This document shows positions 37,620 through 46,141 of a stretch of DNA of 64,000 nucleotides, one piece after another. The stretch is from Rhodobiaceae bacterium. Lineage in GTDB: Bacteria > Pseudomonadota > Alphaproteobacteria > RS24. The translations under genes were made by a program, and so were the position numbers. The DNA lies in the NCBI GenBank assembly GCA_018673175.1, contig JABHDF010000057.1:1-64000 (forward strand). The letters are read 5' to 3'. Under the pieces are notes generated by a model, which saw nothing but the letters and a program-made list of their open reading frames with translations, did not search any database and was not told the origin of the DNA. How positions within the stretch are numbered: position 1 is the stretch's first letter; every line of letters starts with the position of its first letter.

Positions 37620-38318
37620 ATGAGCCAACCGGACGAAACCACACCGCATATTCTCATCGTCGACGACGACACACGGATCCGCGAGTTGCTGCAGAAATAT
37701 CTGGCAGATAACGGTTATCGCACGTCCAGCGCCAGCGATGCCAAAGAGGCGCAAAGCAAAATGGATGCGCTGACCTATGACCTTTTGGTTTTGGATATTA
37801 TGATGCCCGGCATTACCGGACTGGAGTTTACCAAGGTTTTACGCGACGCCGAGAACGCCATCCCAATTTTGCTGCTCACCGCCTTGGCCGAAACCGAGCA
37901 ACGCATCGAGGGACTTACGTCTGGGGCGGATGATTATTTGCCCAAGCCTTTTGACCCGAAAGAACTGTTGCTGCGTGTACAAAATATTTTGCGGCGCAGC
38001 GGCGGCGAAGAAAACACCATCGCCCCGCCCGAAGAAGTACGCTTTGGCGATTACCTGTTCCGCTATGAGCGCGGCGAGCTGACCCGCGAGGGCACCCGCA
38101 TTACGCTGACCACGCGCGAGATAGAAGTCTTGCGCTGCCTCACCCAATCGCCGGGCAGCATTGTGACCCGCATGGAACTGGCCGATGGCGAAGATATTTC
38201 CGAGCGCGCCATTGATGTGCAGATCAACCGCCTGCGCCGCAAAATTGAAGCCGATCCGCGCGACCCGCTGTACCTGCAAACCGTGCGCGGCTCTGGCTAT
38301 GTTTTGAGAACGGATTAG
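37620..38318 (+). CDS. OmpR/PhoB-type response regulator (PetR-like)
   Basis: A 232-residue two-component response regulator. The receiver domain has the acidic pocket VDDD (15-17), phosphorylatable Asp59 in LLVLDIMMPG, and the switch lysine in YLPKPFDP (about 104). The C-terminal winged helix (about 135-232) has the LTTREIEVLRCL and AIDVQINRLRRKIEADP motifs of the Trans_reg_C domain. Its operon partners are a MarR regulator (10 bp upstream) and a histidine kinase (4 bp downstream), so it is probably phosphorylated by that kinase. Target genes unknown; the PetR resemblance suggests respiratory or envelope genes. Confidence 0.93.
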   Translation: MSQPDETTPHILIVDDDTRIRELLQKYLADNGYRTSSASDAKEAQSKMDALTYDLLVLDIMMPGITGLEFTKVLRDAENAIPILLLTALAETEQRIEGLTSGADDYLPKPFDPKELLLRVQNILRRSGGEENTIAPPEEVRFGDYLFRYERGELTREGTRITLTTREIEVLRCLTQSPGSIVTRMELADGEDISERAIDVQINRLRRKIEADPRDPLYLQTVRGSGYVLRTD

Positions 38319-38322
38319 ACAT

Positions 38323-39672
38323 ATGCGGTTTCTCTTTTCTTTCTCGCTGAGCGCTTTTTTAAAAACCTATATGCCGACCGGACTTTTTCCGCGCTCGCTA
38401 TTGATCATTGTGATGCCGGTTGTGGTGACCCAAATTGTGGTGGCTTTCGTGTTTATGGAGCGCCATTGGTCTACCGTGACGCAGCGTCTGTCGCGCGCCG
38501 TGGTATCTGACATCAACATGCTGAGCGATTTGCGGATGCGCGAACTGGGCGGGGATGGCGAATTATTGAGCCAATTGGCAGGCGATGCTTTTGCCATGTC
38601 GGTGGCTTTCTTGCCCGGCGAGTCTTTGCCGCAAGACAAAGAAGTTCCCATCGTGGCCCTGCTTCACCAATCTTTATCGCGCGAGCTAAGCCAGCAAGTC
38701 GGGCGCCCGTTTTGGGTCGACACAGAGACTTATGAAAACTACGTGGACATCCGCGTTCTATTGCCCGGCGAAGTGATGCGCGTATTGGCGCAACGAAAAC
38801 GCGTTTACGCTACCAACTCGCATATCTTTATGATTTGGATGATTGGCACCTCGGTGATTTTGCTGATGGTCTCAGGCGTGTTTTTACGCAATCAAATTCG
38901 CCCCATTCAGCGCCTCGCCGAAGCCGCGCAAGAATTTGGCAAAGGCCGCGACACCCCCAATTTTCGTCCTGCTGGTGCGGCTGAAGTCAGAAGTGCCGCC
39001 GCCAGTTTCATTGAAATGCGCGATCGCATTCAACGCCAAATTGAGCAGCGCACCACCATGTTGGCTGGCGTGAGCCATGATTTGCGCACGCCGCTGACGC
39101 GGCTGAAATTACAATTGGCCATGCTGCCGCAAGGCAATGAGATTGAAGAGCTGAATACAGATATTTCTGAAATGGAAGATATGCTGGATGATTATCTGGC
39201 CTTTGCGCGCGGCTATCAGGGCGAGAGCGCCTCGATGGCAGCTTTGGCGCCCTTCATGACGCAAATTCACCATGACGCCGAGCGCCGTTGGCCCGATGTG
39301 CAATTGCGCCTCACCGGCACGCTGGAGATGGAAGTGGCGATGAAACAAAATGCCTTGCGCCGCTGTGTCACCAATTTGGTGAATAATGCCTGCAATCATG
39401 CGGCCCTTGTGCATGTGGCAGCGCAGATGAACAGCAACCGCAAGATGGTTCACATCACGGTCGACGACAATGGCACGGGCATTCCCGAAGATAAATTAGA
39501 AGAAGTGTTCCGCCCGTTTTTCCGCCTCGATGATGCGCGCAATGCGCAAATGGGCGGCACCGGTTTGGGCTTGGCCATTGCGCGCGATGTTGCGCGCGGC
39601 CATGGCGGCGATATTGTGCTGTCGAAAAGCGCGCTCGGGGGCTTGCGCGCCACCGTATCGCTTCCGGTTTAA
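38323..39672 (+). CDS. EnvZ-like membrane histidine kinase
   Basis: A 449-residue inner-membrane sensor kinase. It has a first transmembrane segment (about 22-45, SLLIIVMPVVVTQIVVAFVF), a periplasmic sensor of about 110 residues, a second transmembrane segment (about 168-187, IWMIGTSVILLMVSGVF), and a HAMP linker beginning RPIQRLAEAAQEFG. The phosphoacceptor His252 is in GVSHDLRTPLTRLKLQL, and the ATPase domain has an N box (NLVNNACNHA), G1 box (DDNGTGIPED) and G2 box (GGTGLGLAIARD). The sensed signal is unknown. It ends in a 4-bp convergent overlap with proC. Confidence 0.93.
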   Translation: MRFLFSFSLSAFLKTYMPTGLFPRSLLIIVMPVVVTQIVVAFVFMERHWSTVTQRLSRAVVSDINMLSDLRMRELGGDGELLSQLAGDAFAMSVAFLPGESLPQDKEVPIVALLHQSLSRELSQQVGRPFWVDTETYENYVDIRVLLPGEVMRVLAQRKRVYATNSHIFMIWMIGTSVILLMVSGVFLRNQIRPIQRLAEAAQEFGKGRDTPNFRPAGAAEVRSAAASFIEMRDRIQRQIEQRTTMLAGVSHDLRTPLTRLKLQLAMLPQGNEIEELNTDISEMEDMLDDYLAFARGYQGESASMAALAPFMTQIHHDAERRWPDVQLRLTGTLEMEVAMKQNALRRCVTNLVNNACNHAALVHVAAQMNSNRKMVHITVDDNGTGIPEDKLEEVFRPFFRLDDARNAQMGGTGLGLAIARDVARGHGGDIVLSKSALGGLRATVSLPV

Positions 39673-40517
39673 TCTTTCTTCGTATCGCTACCGATTTGCG
39701 CCAGTGCCACGGCGCGCGCTTGCGCTGCTTTGGTGGCGCGGTGCATCAACTGGCCTAGGCCGTCGTCGGCCATCAAAACATCGAGGGCTGCCTGCGTGGT
39801 GCCGCCAGGCGAGGTTACGTTTTGGCGCAGCTGCGCACTCGGCGTATCCATTTGTTCCAGCATAGCCGCCGCACCGACAAGGGTTTGCTCGGCCAATTGG
39901 CGCGCTATATCTCGGGAAAGCCCAAGCTGCTCGCCGGCCGATGCCATGGCCTCGGCCATATGAAAAATATAGGCAGGCCCCGAACCTGAAATGGCGGTGA
40001 CCGAATCGATGGCGGCTTCGGTGTCCAGCCAGACGGTTTGCCCTACCGCTTGCAATAAGGCCTCGGTAGCGCCGCGTTGGTCTGGCGTGGTTTGAGCGTC
40101 TGCATACAGCCCCGTCATGCCCTTGCCGATGGCGGCGGGCGGATTGGGCATCGTGCGAATACAGGCAAGCTTGTCGCCCAACATATCGCTCAGTGTGGCC
40201 AGTGGCACGCCCGCCATGAGCGAGACAACCAACGAGCCGTCTGGCAAAGAAAGCGCGGGCAGAACGGCTTCGATGAATTGGGGTTTAATGGCTAAAATCG
40301 TGATGTCGGGCGCATGGGCAGCCAGACTTTTGGCATCTGGGTTTAGCGCGACGCCGCTGTTTTTTAACGCCTCGCTTGGCTTCGGGTCTTGTACGAGAAA
40401 TTGGCTCGGCTCGAGGCCAGCCGCAAGCCAGCCATCCAATAGAGCCATGCCCATTTTGCCGCCACCGACAAGAAACAGGCTTTGGCCAGCTAGTAAATTT
40501 TGCAGATGACTACGCAT
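39669..40517 (-). CDS. proC: Pyrroline-5-carboxylate reductase
   Basis: Last step of proline synthesis, using NAD(P)H to reduce pyrroline-5-carboxylate. The 282 residues have an N-terminal Rossmann motif (LVGGGKMGMALLDGWLAAG, about 17-35) and the C-terminal dimer domain with the ProC signature VTAISGSGPAYIFHMAEAM and VTSPGGTTQAALDVL. The start overlaps the upstream YbjN gene end by 8 bp, so the two are co-transcribed, a common alphaproteobacterial pairing. The gene end overlaps the convergent kinase gene end. Confidence 0.95.
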   Translation of the reverse strand: MRSHLQNLLAGQSLFLVGGGKMGMALLDGWLAAGLEPSQFLVQDPKPSEALKNSGVALNPDAKSLAAHAPDITILAIKPQFIEAVLPALSLPDGSLVVSLMAGVPLATLSDMLGDKLACIRTMPNPPAAIGKGMTGLYADAQTTPDQRGATEALLQAVGQTVWLDTEAAIDSVTAISGSGPAYIFHMAEAMASAGEQLGLSRDIARQLAEQTLVGAAAMLEQMDTPSAQLRQNVTSPGGTTQAALDVLMADDGLGQLMHRATKAAQARAVALAQIGSDTKKD

Positions 40518-41004
40518 CGCCCCGTGTCTCGAACAGGCTGCTTTGCAGCGCTTCTTGCGGCGAATGCCCCGCCCAAATAAGGAATTGAAACGCGGGGAAA
40601 AACCGTTCGCAGGTTTCTAGCGCGTGATTGATCAGCTCTTGGCACTGGCCTTCGGATAGGCCGCCGCTAACAAACATGGTGCTGCGGAACAAAATGGCGC
40701 CATCGCCCGACCAAATGTCGAAATGGCCAAGCCATAATTGCTCATTGATGAGGGCCAATAGCTCATGCACTTCCGTGCGTTTGCCCTTCGGCGCGCGCGT
40801 ATCGAGAACGCTGGCGACATGCAGACCGCCGAGGTCTGGACGCCAACTAATAGCCAAATGATAATCACTATGGACGCCAGAGATGCACACATTCACATCA
40901 TCTTGCGTGCCGCGTTCAAATGGCCATTCATGGGTGCAAGCCAGCCCCTCAATCAAATCAATGGGATGCTCAATGTCGATATTATGGGCAAGTGCGGAGC
41001 TCAT
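40510..41004 (-). CDS. YbjN-domain protein
   Basis: A 164-residue cytosolic protein of the YbjN family, whose fold is related to type III secretion chaperones. Identifying segments are WPFERGTQDDVNVCISGVHSDYHLAISWRPDLGGLHVASVLD and RTEVHELLALINEQLWLGHFDIWSGDGAILFRST. A GAGGT-type ribosome binding site precedes the ATG. The biochemical function is not known; E. coli YbjN overexpression affects motility and biofilm traits, but nothing here links to that. Always found ahead of proC in related genomes as far as I recall. Confidence 0.85.
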   Translation of the reverse strand: MSSALAHNIDIEHPIDLIEGLACTHEWPFERGTQDDVNVCISGVHSDYHLAISWRPDLGGLHVASVLDTRAPKGKRTEVHELLALINEQLWLGHFDIWSGDGAILFRSTMFVSGGLSEGQCQELINHALETCERFFPAFQFLIWAGHSPQEALQSSLFETRGDA

Positions 41005-41166
41005 TCAAGCGACCTCGTTAAGTAATGACTACATATAGGGGGTAGGTGCCCCCTCAACCACTACTGAGATTGTCTGATTCACTGAGTCGATAAAAGCGAT
41101 AAACAGGGAAGCTGAATTTAATCCACGACCTTTGTAAAAATCGCTAAAAACAGGGCCACATTCTCC

Positions 41167-41433
41167 CTATTTAGCTTTCTGAGAGGCTTCCAAATCGGCG
41201 CGAAGCTGCTTTATTTGCTCGCTGAGCTGGCTGTTTTCTTCCCGCGCGACGACGGCCATTTCGCGAACCGCCTCGAATTCTTCGCGCGATACCAAGCCGT
41301 TTTCCGCCAGCATTGCGTCCACACGTCCACGCACGGCTTGCTCTATTTCTTCGCGTGCGCCTTGTGCCGCAATGCCAAGTCCCGAGACCATGCCGCCTAA
41401 ATCGTCAATAATTTTTCTTTTCATATCACTCAT
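41167..41433 (-). CDS. ubiK: UbiK / BMFP-family coiled-coil accessory protein
   Basis: An 88-residue protein with a helical amphipathic N-terminus and a coiled-coil C-terminus, which matches the UbiK (YqiC, membrane fusogenic BMFP) family. In E. coli UbiK assists the ubiquinone biosynthesis complex at the membrane. Landmarks are REEIEQAVRGRVDAMLAENGLVSREEFEAVREMAVVAREEN. The start is uncertain: ATG at 41433 or the ATG at 41424 (MKRKIIDDLG) are both plausible, and neither has a strong ribosome binding site; a 12-residue longer frame is less likely. Divergent from lgt across 72 bp. Confidence 0.75.
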   Translation of the reverse strand: MSDMKRKIIDDLGGMVSGLGIAAQGAREEIEQAVRGRVDAMLAENGLVSREEFEAVREMAVVAREENSQLSEQIKQLRADLEASQKAK

Positions 41434-41505
41434 AAACAGCAAGATTGATGAGTGCGTGCTATATTGCAAGCTTAATTTATTGCTTTTTGAGAGACCGATT
41501 GCCTC

Positions 41506-42333
41506 ATGCCTTTTCCCAACATTGATCCCGTAATTTTTGAACTTGGGCCACTGGCGATACGCTGGTATTCGCTGGCCTATATTGTGGGTCTGATGGCGGG
41601 CTGGAAATATATTGTCCGCCTCACCCGCAGCCCCGCCTTATGGACCAAAGGCGCGCTGCCCAATGGGCTGGCCACACCCGCCACCGAAGACGACATCGAC
41701 GATATGCTGATGTGGGTGACTTTGGGCGTCATTTTGGGCGGCCGACTTGGCTATGTGCTGTTTTATAACACCAGCTATTATCTCGCCAATCCGGGCGATG
41801 CGCTGGCCGTCTGGCAAGGCGGCATGTCGTTTCATGGCGGCGCTTTAGGCGTCATTATTTGTGTCATTCTATTTGCCCGAAAACGTAGCATTCCGCTTTT
41901 GGCGCTTGGCGATATGGTGGCCATCACGGTGCCGCTAGGGCTTTTGTTCGGACGCCTCGCTAATTTCATCAATAGCGAATTATGGGGCCGCGTTACCGAT
42001 GTGCCATGGGCGGTTGTGTTTCCAAATGGCGGGCCCTTGCCGCGCCATCCCAGCCAACTTTATGAGGCCGCCCTGGAAGGCGTGCTGCTACTGGTCGTGT
42101 TGAATGTTTTGGCTTGGAGATTTAAAGCCTTGTCGAAGCCTGGACTGCTTACGGGTCTGTTTCTCATTGGCTACGGCGTCTCGCGCGCTTTTGTCGAACT
42201 ATTTCGCGAGCCCGATGCGAACCTTGGCTTTTTATTCGACGCCATCACCATGGGGCAAGTCTTGTCGCTGCCGATGATTGGCGCCGGTTTTGGCTTTGTC
42301 TATTGGGCGCTGGTAAAAGCCCGCGCCAAATAA
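41506..42333 (+). CDS. lgt: Prolipoprotein diacylglyceryl transferase
   Basis: Inner-membrane enzyme that moves diacylglycerol from phosphatidylglycerol to the lipobox cysteine of prolipoproteins such as MlaA in this window. The 275 residues contain about seven hydrophobic segments and the signature LGLLFGRLANFINSELWGR-type region (GRLANFIN), MSFHGGALGV with the conserved His, and HPSQLYEAALEG with the catalytic Arg/His environment. It is followed with zero spacing (TAAATG) by the MidA-type methyltransferase, an arrangement common in alphaproteobacteria. Confidence 0.96.
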   Translation: MPFPNIDPVIFELGPLAIRWYSLAYIVGLMAGWKYIVRLTRSPALWTKGALPNGLATPATEDDIDDMLMWVTLGVILGGRLGYVLFYNTSYYLANPGDALAVWQGGMSFHGGALGVIICVILFARKRSIPLLALGDMVAITVPLGLLFGRLANFINSELWGRVTDVPWAVVFPNGGPLPRHPSQLYEAALEGVLLLVVLNVLAWRFKALSKPGLLTGLFLIGYGVSRAFVELFREPDANLGFLFDAITMGQVLSLPMIGAGFGFVYWALVKARAK

Positions 42334-43443
42334 ATGAGTGCCTTAAAAACCATTTTGCTGGACGAGATTGCCGCCCATGGCCCTATGCCTTTGGACGCTT
42401 ACATGGCGCGCGCTTTGGCCGACCCAGAGCATGGCTATTACATGCAACGCCGCCCGTTTGGCGCGCCCAATGCCGAAGGTGGCGACTTTATTACCGCGCC
42501 CGAAGTCAGCCAAATGTTTGGCGAACTGATTGGCACTTGGTTGGCGGATTTATGGAATCGAATGGGGCAACCCGCCCCGTTTGCTCTGGTTGAACTGGGC
42601 CCGGGACGCGGCACGCTGATGGCTGATGTTTTGCGCGTGGGGCAAGTTTTGCCTGGCTTTCCAGAAAGCGCGCAAGTGCATTTCGTCGAGACCAGCCCGG
42701 CTTTGCGCCAAGCACAAAAACAAGCCGTGCGCAAAGACGTAACCGCCCATTGGCACGACGATATTACCACCCTGCCCGCCATGCCTTGCTTGCTGGTGGC
42801 CAATGAATTTTTTGACGCGCTGCCCATTCGCCAAACCCGAAAAACCGCCTCCGGCTGGCAAGAAATATGCGTCGGCGCCAAAGACAAGGCGCTGGTATTT
42901 GCGCCGCAAGATATCGCCGCGCCCCGTTTTTCCGAGGCCGCCAAAGCCTGTTTACCAGAGATCCTAGAAAACCAAGCCATCGTCGAGACCTGCCCCCAAG
43001 GCGAGGCGGCCATGGAGCAATTGTGCGCGCATATCGCCCAGCATGGCGGCGCCGCTTTGCTGATCGATTATGGCCATGCCAGCAAAGCCTGTGGCGATAG
43101 TTTTCAGGCGCTCAAAGAACACCGCTTTGTCGACCCGCTGGAGGCGCCCGGCATGGCCGACATGACCGCGCATGTGAACTTTCCCCTGCTGGCGCATTTG
43201 GCCGAAGCGGCTGATTTAGACGCGGCCCCCGTGGCCACGCAAGGCGCATTTCTCGAGAGCTTGGGGCTGAATATGCGGGCCCAACAATTAATGCAATCCA
43301 GCCCGGGTCGGGAGACGCAAATTCAAAGCGAACGCGCCCGCCTTGCCGCTCCCGATGAAATGGGAACGCTGTTTAAAGTTTTGGGCGTCGCGCATAAAGC
43401 CATGCCGCCTTTGGCTGGCTTAACGTTGAAAACAGACAAATGA
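42334..43443 (+). CDS. MidA/NDUFAF7-family SAM-dependent methyltransferase (COG1565)
   Basis: A 369-residue methyltransferase of the MidA family. Members of the eukaryotic NDUFAF7 group methylate an arginine on the 49-kDa subunit of respiratory complex I. Motifs: GDFITAPEVSQMFGELIGTWLADLW near 50, the SAM-binding ALVELGPGRGTLMADVLR near 85, and LVANEFFDALPIRQ near 150. The gene starts at the base following the lgt stop and ends in a 4-bp overlap with pgeF. The target in bacteria is inferred, not shown. Confidence 0.9.
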   Translation: MSALKTILLDEIAAHGPMPLDAYMARALADPEHGYYMQRRPFGAPNAEGGDFITAPEVSQMFGELIGTWLADLWNRMGQPAPFALVELGPGRGTLMADVLRVGQVLPGFPESAQVHFVETSPALRQAQKQAVRKDVTAHWHDDITTLPAMPCLLVANEFFDALPIRQTRKTASGWQEICVGAKDKALVFAPQDIAAPRFSEAAKACLPEILENQAIVETCPQGEAAMEQLCAHIAQHGGAALLIDYGHASKACGDSFQALKEHRFVDPLEAPGMADMTAHVNFPLLAHLAEAADLDAAPVATQGAFLESLGLNMRAQQLMQSSPGRETQIQSERARLAAPDEMGTLFKVLGVAHKAMPPLAGLTLKTDK

Positions 43444-44216
43444 GCCAGCTAAAATATCATCAAGCCGACCTTTTGGCCGGCACGAGACATGGGTTTTTCA
43501 CCCGTCTTGGCGGCGTTTCCAACGGCCTTTACGACAGTTTAAACCTTGGCCTTGGCTCGCAAGATGAGCCTGCCCACGTACTGGAAAACCGAGACCGCGT
43601 GCGACTGGCTTTGGGCGCCACAGATTTAGCCACGGGGTTTCAAAGCCATAGCATCGTCACTGAATTTATGGATGCGCCGCATGAAGGCCTGCCCGCGGAT
43701 GGGCTGGTGACGGCGACGCCTGGCTTGGCCATTGGCGCTTTGGCGGCAGACTGCGCGCCTATTCTTTTGGCCGATGTGGAAGCCGGCCTAATTGGCGCGG
43801 CACATAGCGGATGGCGCGGGGCCTTTGAGGGTATCGCGCAAAGTGTTGTGGAGACGATGTGCCAACACGGGGCGCGTCGCGAGCATATAACGGCGGTTGT
43901 GGGGCCCTGTATTTCGCAAGCGGCCTATGAAGTGGGGCCAGAGTTTATCGCGCGCTTTGAAGACCAATTTGCCAACGACCTCGACTTATTCATTGCCTCG
44001 CCAACTGGCAAATCAGGCCATCACATGTTCGATTTACCAGGCTTTGTGACCCGCCAATTAGTCGGCGCCGGTTTGCGCGACGCGCATGTCGCCAAACTCG
44101 GGCTTTGCACCTATGACGATACAAATGAGTTTTTCTCGTATCGGCGCACCACCCATCGGGGCGAGCCGGATTATGGGCGACAAATTTCTGCCATTTGCCT
44201 ACCCGAGACCGTTTAA
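43440..44216 (+). CDS. pgeF: Polyphenol oxidase / purine nucleoside phosphorylase PgeF (YfiH family)
   Basis: A 258-residue member of the YfiH/COG1496 family, formerly called multicopper polyphenol oxidase and also active in purine nucleoside cleavage and peptidoglycan amino acid quality control. Recognised by GFFTRLGGVSNGLYDSLNLGLGS, the metal-site ADCAPILLAD, AHSGWRGAFEGIAQSVV and GPCISQAAYEVG. The start overlaps the upstream methyltransferase stop by four bases. Which of the reported activities applies is not decided by sequence. Confidence 0.9.
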   Translation: MSQLKYHQADLLAGTRHGFFTRLGGVSNGLYDSLNLGLGSQDEPAHVLENRDRVRLALGATDLATGFQSHSIVTEFMDAPHEGLPADGLVTATPGLAIGALAADCAPILLADVEAGLIGAAHSGWRGAFEGIAQSVVETMCQHGARREHITAVVGPCISQAAYEVGPEFIARFEDQFANDLDLFIASPTGKSGHHMFDLPGFVTRQLVGAGLRDAHVAKLGLCTYDDTNEFFSYRRTTHRGEPDYGRQISAICLPETV

Positions 44217-44269
44217 AGGCACAAACCTGTGCATAGACCGGCGCGAGAGGCCATCCAAGCCAATAAGTT

Positions 44270-44290
44270 AGATTCGCAAATAGCGAATCT
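44270..44290. repeat. Perfect 8-bp inverted repeat between pgeF and prs
   Basis: AGATTCGC and GCGAATCT are perfect complements around an AAATA loop. No T run follows on either strand, so it is not a classical terminator; it could be an operator ahead of prs or an RNA hairpin in its leader. The prs start is 48 bp downstream. Confidence 0.5.
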
Positions 44291-44337
44291 CATGCGGCTT
44301 TGTTATTCAGGTAGGGCACAGTTTTGGAGATGTCCTG

Positions 44338-45273
44338 ATGAAAATTATAGCCGGTAACAGCAATATTCCTTTAGCCGAAGACGTGAGCAAATATTTGGGT
44401 GTGCCTTTGGCCAAAGCCACGGTTCGACGCTTCGCCGATAATGAAGTTTTCGTTGAGATATTAGAGAATATGCGCGGCGAGGATGTGTTCATCGTGCAGT
44501 CCACCTCAGCCCCCGCCAATGACCATATGATGGAATTGCTGATCATCATCGACGCCCTGCGGCGCGCCTCTGCGCGACGCATTACCGCCGTTTTGCCGTA
44601 TTTCGGCTATGCGCGCCAAGACCGCAAAATGGGGCCGCGCACGCCTATTTCCGCCAAACTGGTGGCCAATTTGATGGAAGCCTCTGGCGCCGACCGCGTG
44701 CTGACGCTGGATTTACACGCTGGCCAAATTCAAGGCTTCTTCGATATTCCAACCGACAATCTGTTCGCCGCGCCTGTGTTTGTCGATGACATTCAAAGCC
44801 GCTTTCAAAAAGACCAAGAGCTGATGGTGGTGAGCCCAGATGTCGGCGGTGTGGTACGTACGCGCGCACTAGGCAATCGCATTGGCGCTGATTTGGCGAT
44901 TGTCGATAAGCGTCGCGAACGCGCGGGCGAAAGCGAAGTGATGAATATTATTGGCGATGTCTCTGGCCGCGCTTGCTTGCTGGTCGATGATATTGTCGAC
45001 AGTGCCGGCACGCTGTGCAATGCCGCCACGGCGCTGATAAATGCTGGCGCCACCTCGGTGTCTGGCTATGTAACGCATGGGGTTTTATCGGGCGAAGCTG
45101 TGAATCGGGTGAATAAATCGCAGCTCGAAAACCTGCTGATTACCGATACCATTCAGCCCACACCAGAGATTTTGGCCTCGCCAAAATTCGACGTTATCAA
45201 AATCGCGCCGCTTATTGGTGAAGCTATGCGTCGCACTTCGGAAGAACATTCCGTTTCGAGCCTGTTCGACTAG
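44338..45273 (+). CDS. prs: Ribose-phosphate pyrophosphokinase
   Basis: Makes PRPP from ribose 5-phosphate and ATP, feeding purine, pyrimidine, histidine and tryptophan synthesis. The 311-residue protein shows the ATP-binding [18 protein letters not shown] region (about 80-97), the [11 protein letters not shown] flexible loop, and the PRPP-binding motif [16 protein letters not shown] (about 217-232). The length is standard. It is preceded by a 121-bp gap with the perfect inverted repeat at 44270-44290 and followed by rplY. Confidence 0.97.
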   Translation: MKIIAGNSNIPLAEDVSKYLGVPLAKATVRRFADNEVFVEILENMRGEDVFIVQSTSAPANDHMMELLIIIDALRRASARRITAVLPYFGYARQDRKMGPRTPISAKLVANLMEASGADRVLTLDLHAGQIQGFFDIPTDNLFAAPVFVDDIQSRFQKDQELMVVSPDVGGVVRTRALGNRIGADLAIVDKRRERAGESEVMNIIGDVSGRACLLVDDIVDSAGTLCNAATALINAGATSVSGYVTHGVLSGEAVNRVNKSQLENLLITDTIQPTPEILASPKFDVIKIAPLIGEAMRRTSEEHSVSSLFD

Positions 45274-45294
45274 ACCCAAGCGGTCGCATTTCTA

Positions 45295-45323
45295 TTGAAA
45301 CTTGCGGGTTTCACAGCTATAAC
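45295..45323 (+). promoter_or_regulatory. Candidate sigma-70 promoter of rplY with embedded inverted repeat
   Basis: TTGAAA (45295-45300), 17-bp spacer, TATAAC (45318-45323). The sequence between is also a 7-bp inverted repeat, GCGGGTT (45304-45310) with AACCCGC (45321-45327), that overlaps the -10 element. The predicted transcript would start about 90 bp before the rplY ATG. Confidence 0.6.
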
Positions 45324-45418
45324 CCGCCCACGATCCGGTTTTACACCCCTGGAGGAAACCCGGTCTGACCGGCATGGCATGGGCTATGTCGGGAAATATC
45401 GCAACAAAGGAGACAGAT

Positions 45419-46081
45419 ATGTCTGACATTTTAGTTTTAGCCGCTGAACAGCGGGAACGGGCCGGTAAGGGGGTCGCTCGTGCATTACGTCGTGAGGGAC
45501 TAGTGCCGGCCGTTATTTATGGGGGCAAAGAAGCCCCAGAAGGTATCTCGGTAGCCATCCGGGATATTACCAAAATCTTCAACACGGGCCGCTTGCTCTC
45601 CACACTTCTCGAAATTGAAGTGAACGGCAAGAAGCAACGCGCCATTGCTCGCGATGTGCAATTGCACCCGGTGCGCGACGATATTCTGCATGCTGATTTT
45701 CTGCGCCTAAGTAAAGACGCGAAAATTGCAGTGGAAGTGAGCGTGAACTTCCTCAACGAAGAAACCTGCCCAGGTCTTAAAATGGGCGGCGTGTTGAACG
45801 TGGTTCGCTATACCATTGAGCTGAATTGCCCGGCCGATAATATTCCAGAATCAATTGATCTGGATCTTGGCGAAGCACAAATGAACGATAGCATTCACAT
45901 CTCTGAGATTAGTCTGCCAGACGGCGTAGAGCCGGTGATTACCGACCGCGACTTCACCATTGTTACCATTGCAGCGCCAGCTGCCTTGCGTAGCGAGGAA
46001 GAAGAAGCCGCCGATGCCGCAGAAGCCGCTGAAGCCGCTGAAGCCGCTGAAGGGGAAGCAGAAGAAGGCGCAGAAGAGTAA
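45419..46081 (+). CDS. rplY: Ribosomal protein bL25 (CTC form)
   Basis: Binds 5S rRNA in the large subunit; the CTC form carries an extra C-terminal domain. The 220 residues comprise the L25 beta-barrel (1-95, with AGKGVARALRREGLVPAVIYGG) and the CTC domain (about 100-190, FLNEETCPGLKMGGVLN). The acidic tail is rich in Ala-Ala-Glu repeats (about 196-220). The ATG at 45419 has AAAGGAG eight bases upstream; the frame is open upstream but without support. The pair rplY-pth continues with ychF, a standard order. Confidence 0.95.
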   Translation: MSDILVLAAEQRERAGKGVARALRREGLVPAVIYGGKEAPEGISVAIRDITKIFNTGRLLSTLLEIEVNGKKQRAIARDVQLHPVRDDILHADFLRLSKDAKIAVEVSVNFLNEETCPGLKMGGVLNVVRYTIELNCPADNIPESIDLDLGEAQMNDSIHISEISLPDGVEPVITDRDFTIVTIAAPAALRSEEEEAADAAEAAEAAEAAEGEAEEGAEE

Positions 46082-46141
46082 TCTTCCCGCCCCTTTTTTG
46101 GCAAACCTGACAGGGATGAAAATCTCCGATAAGGTGACACG

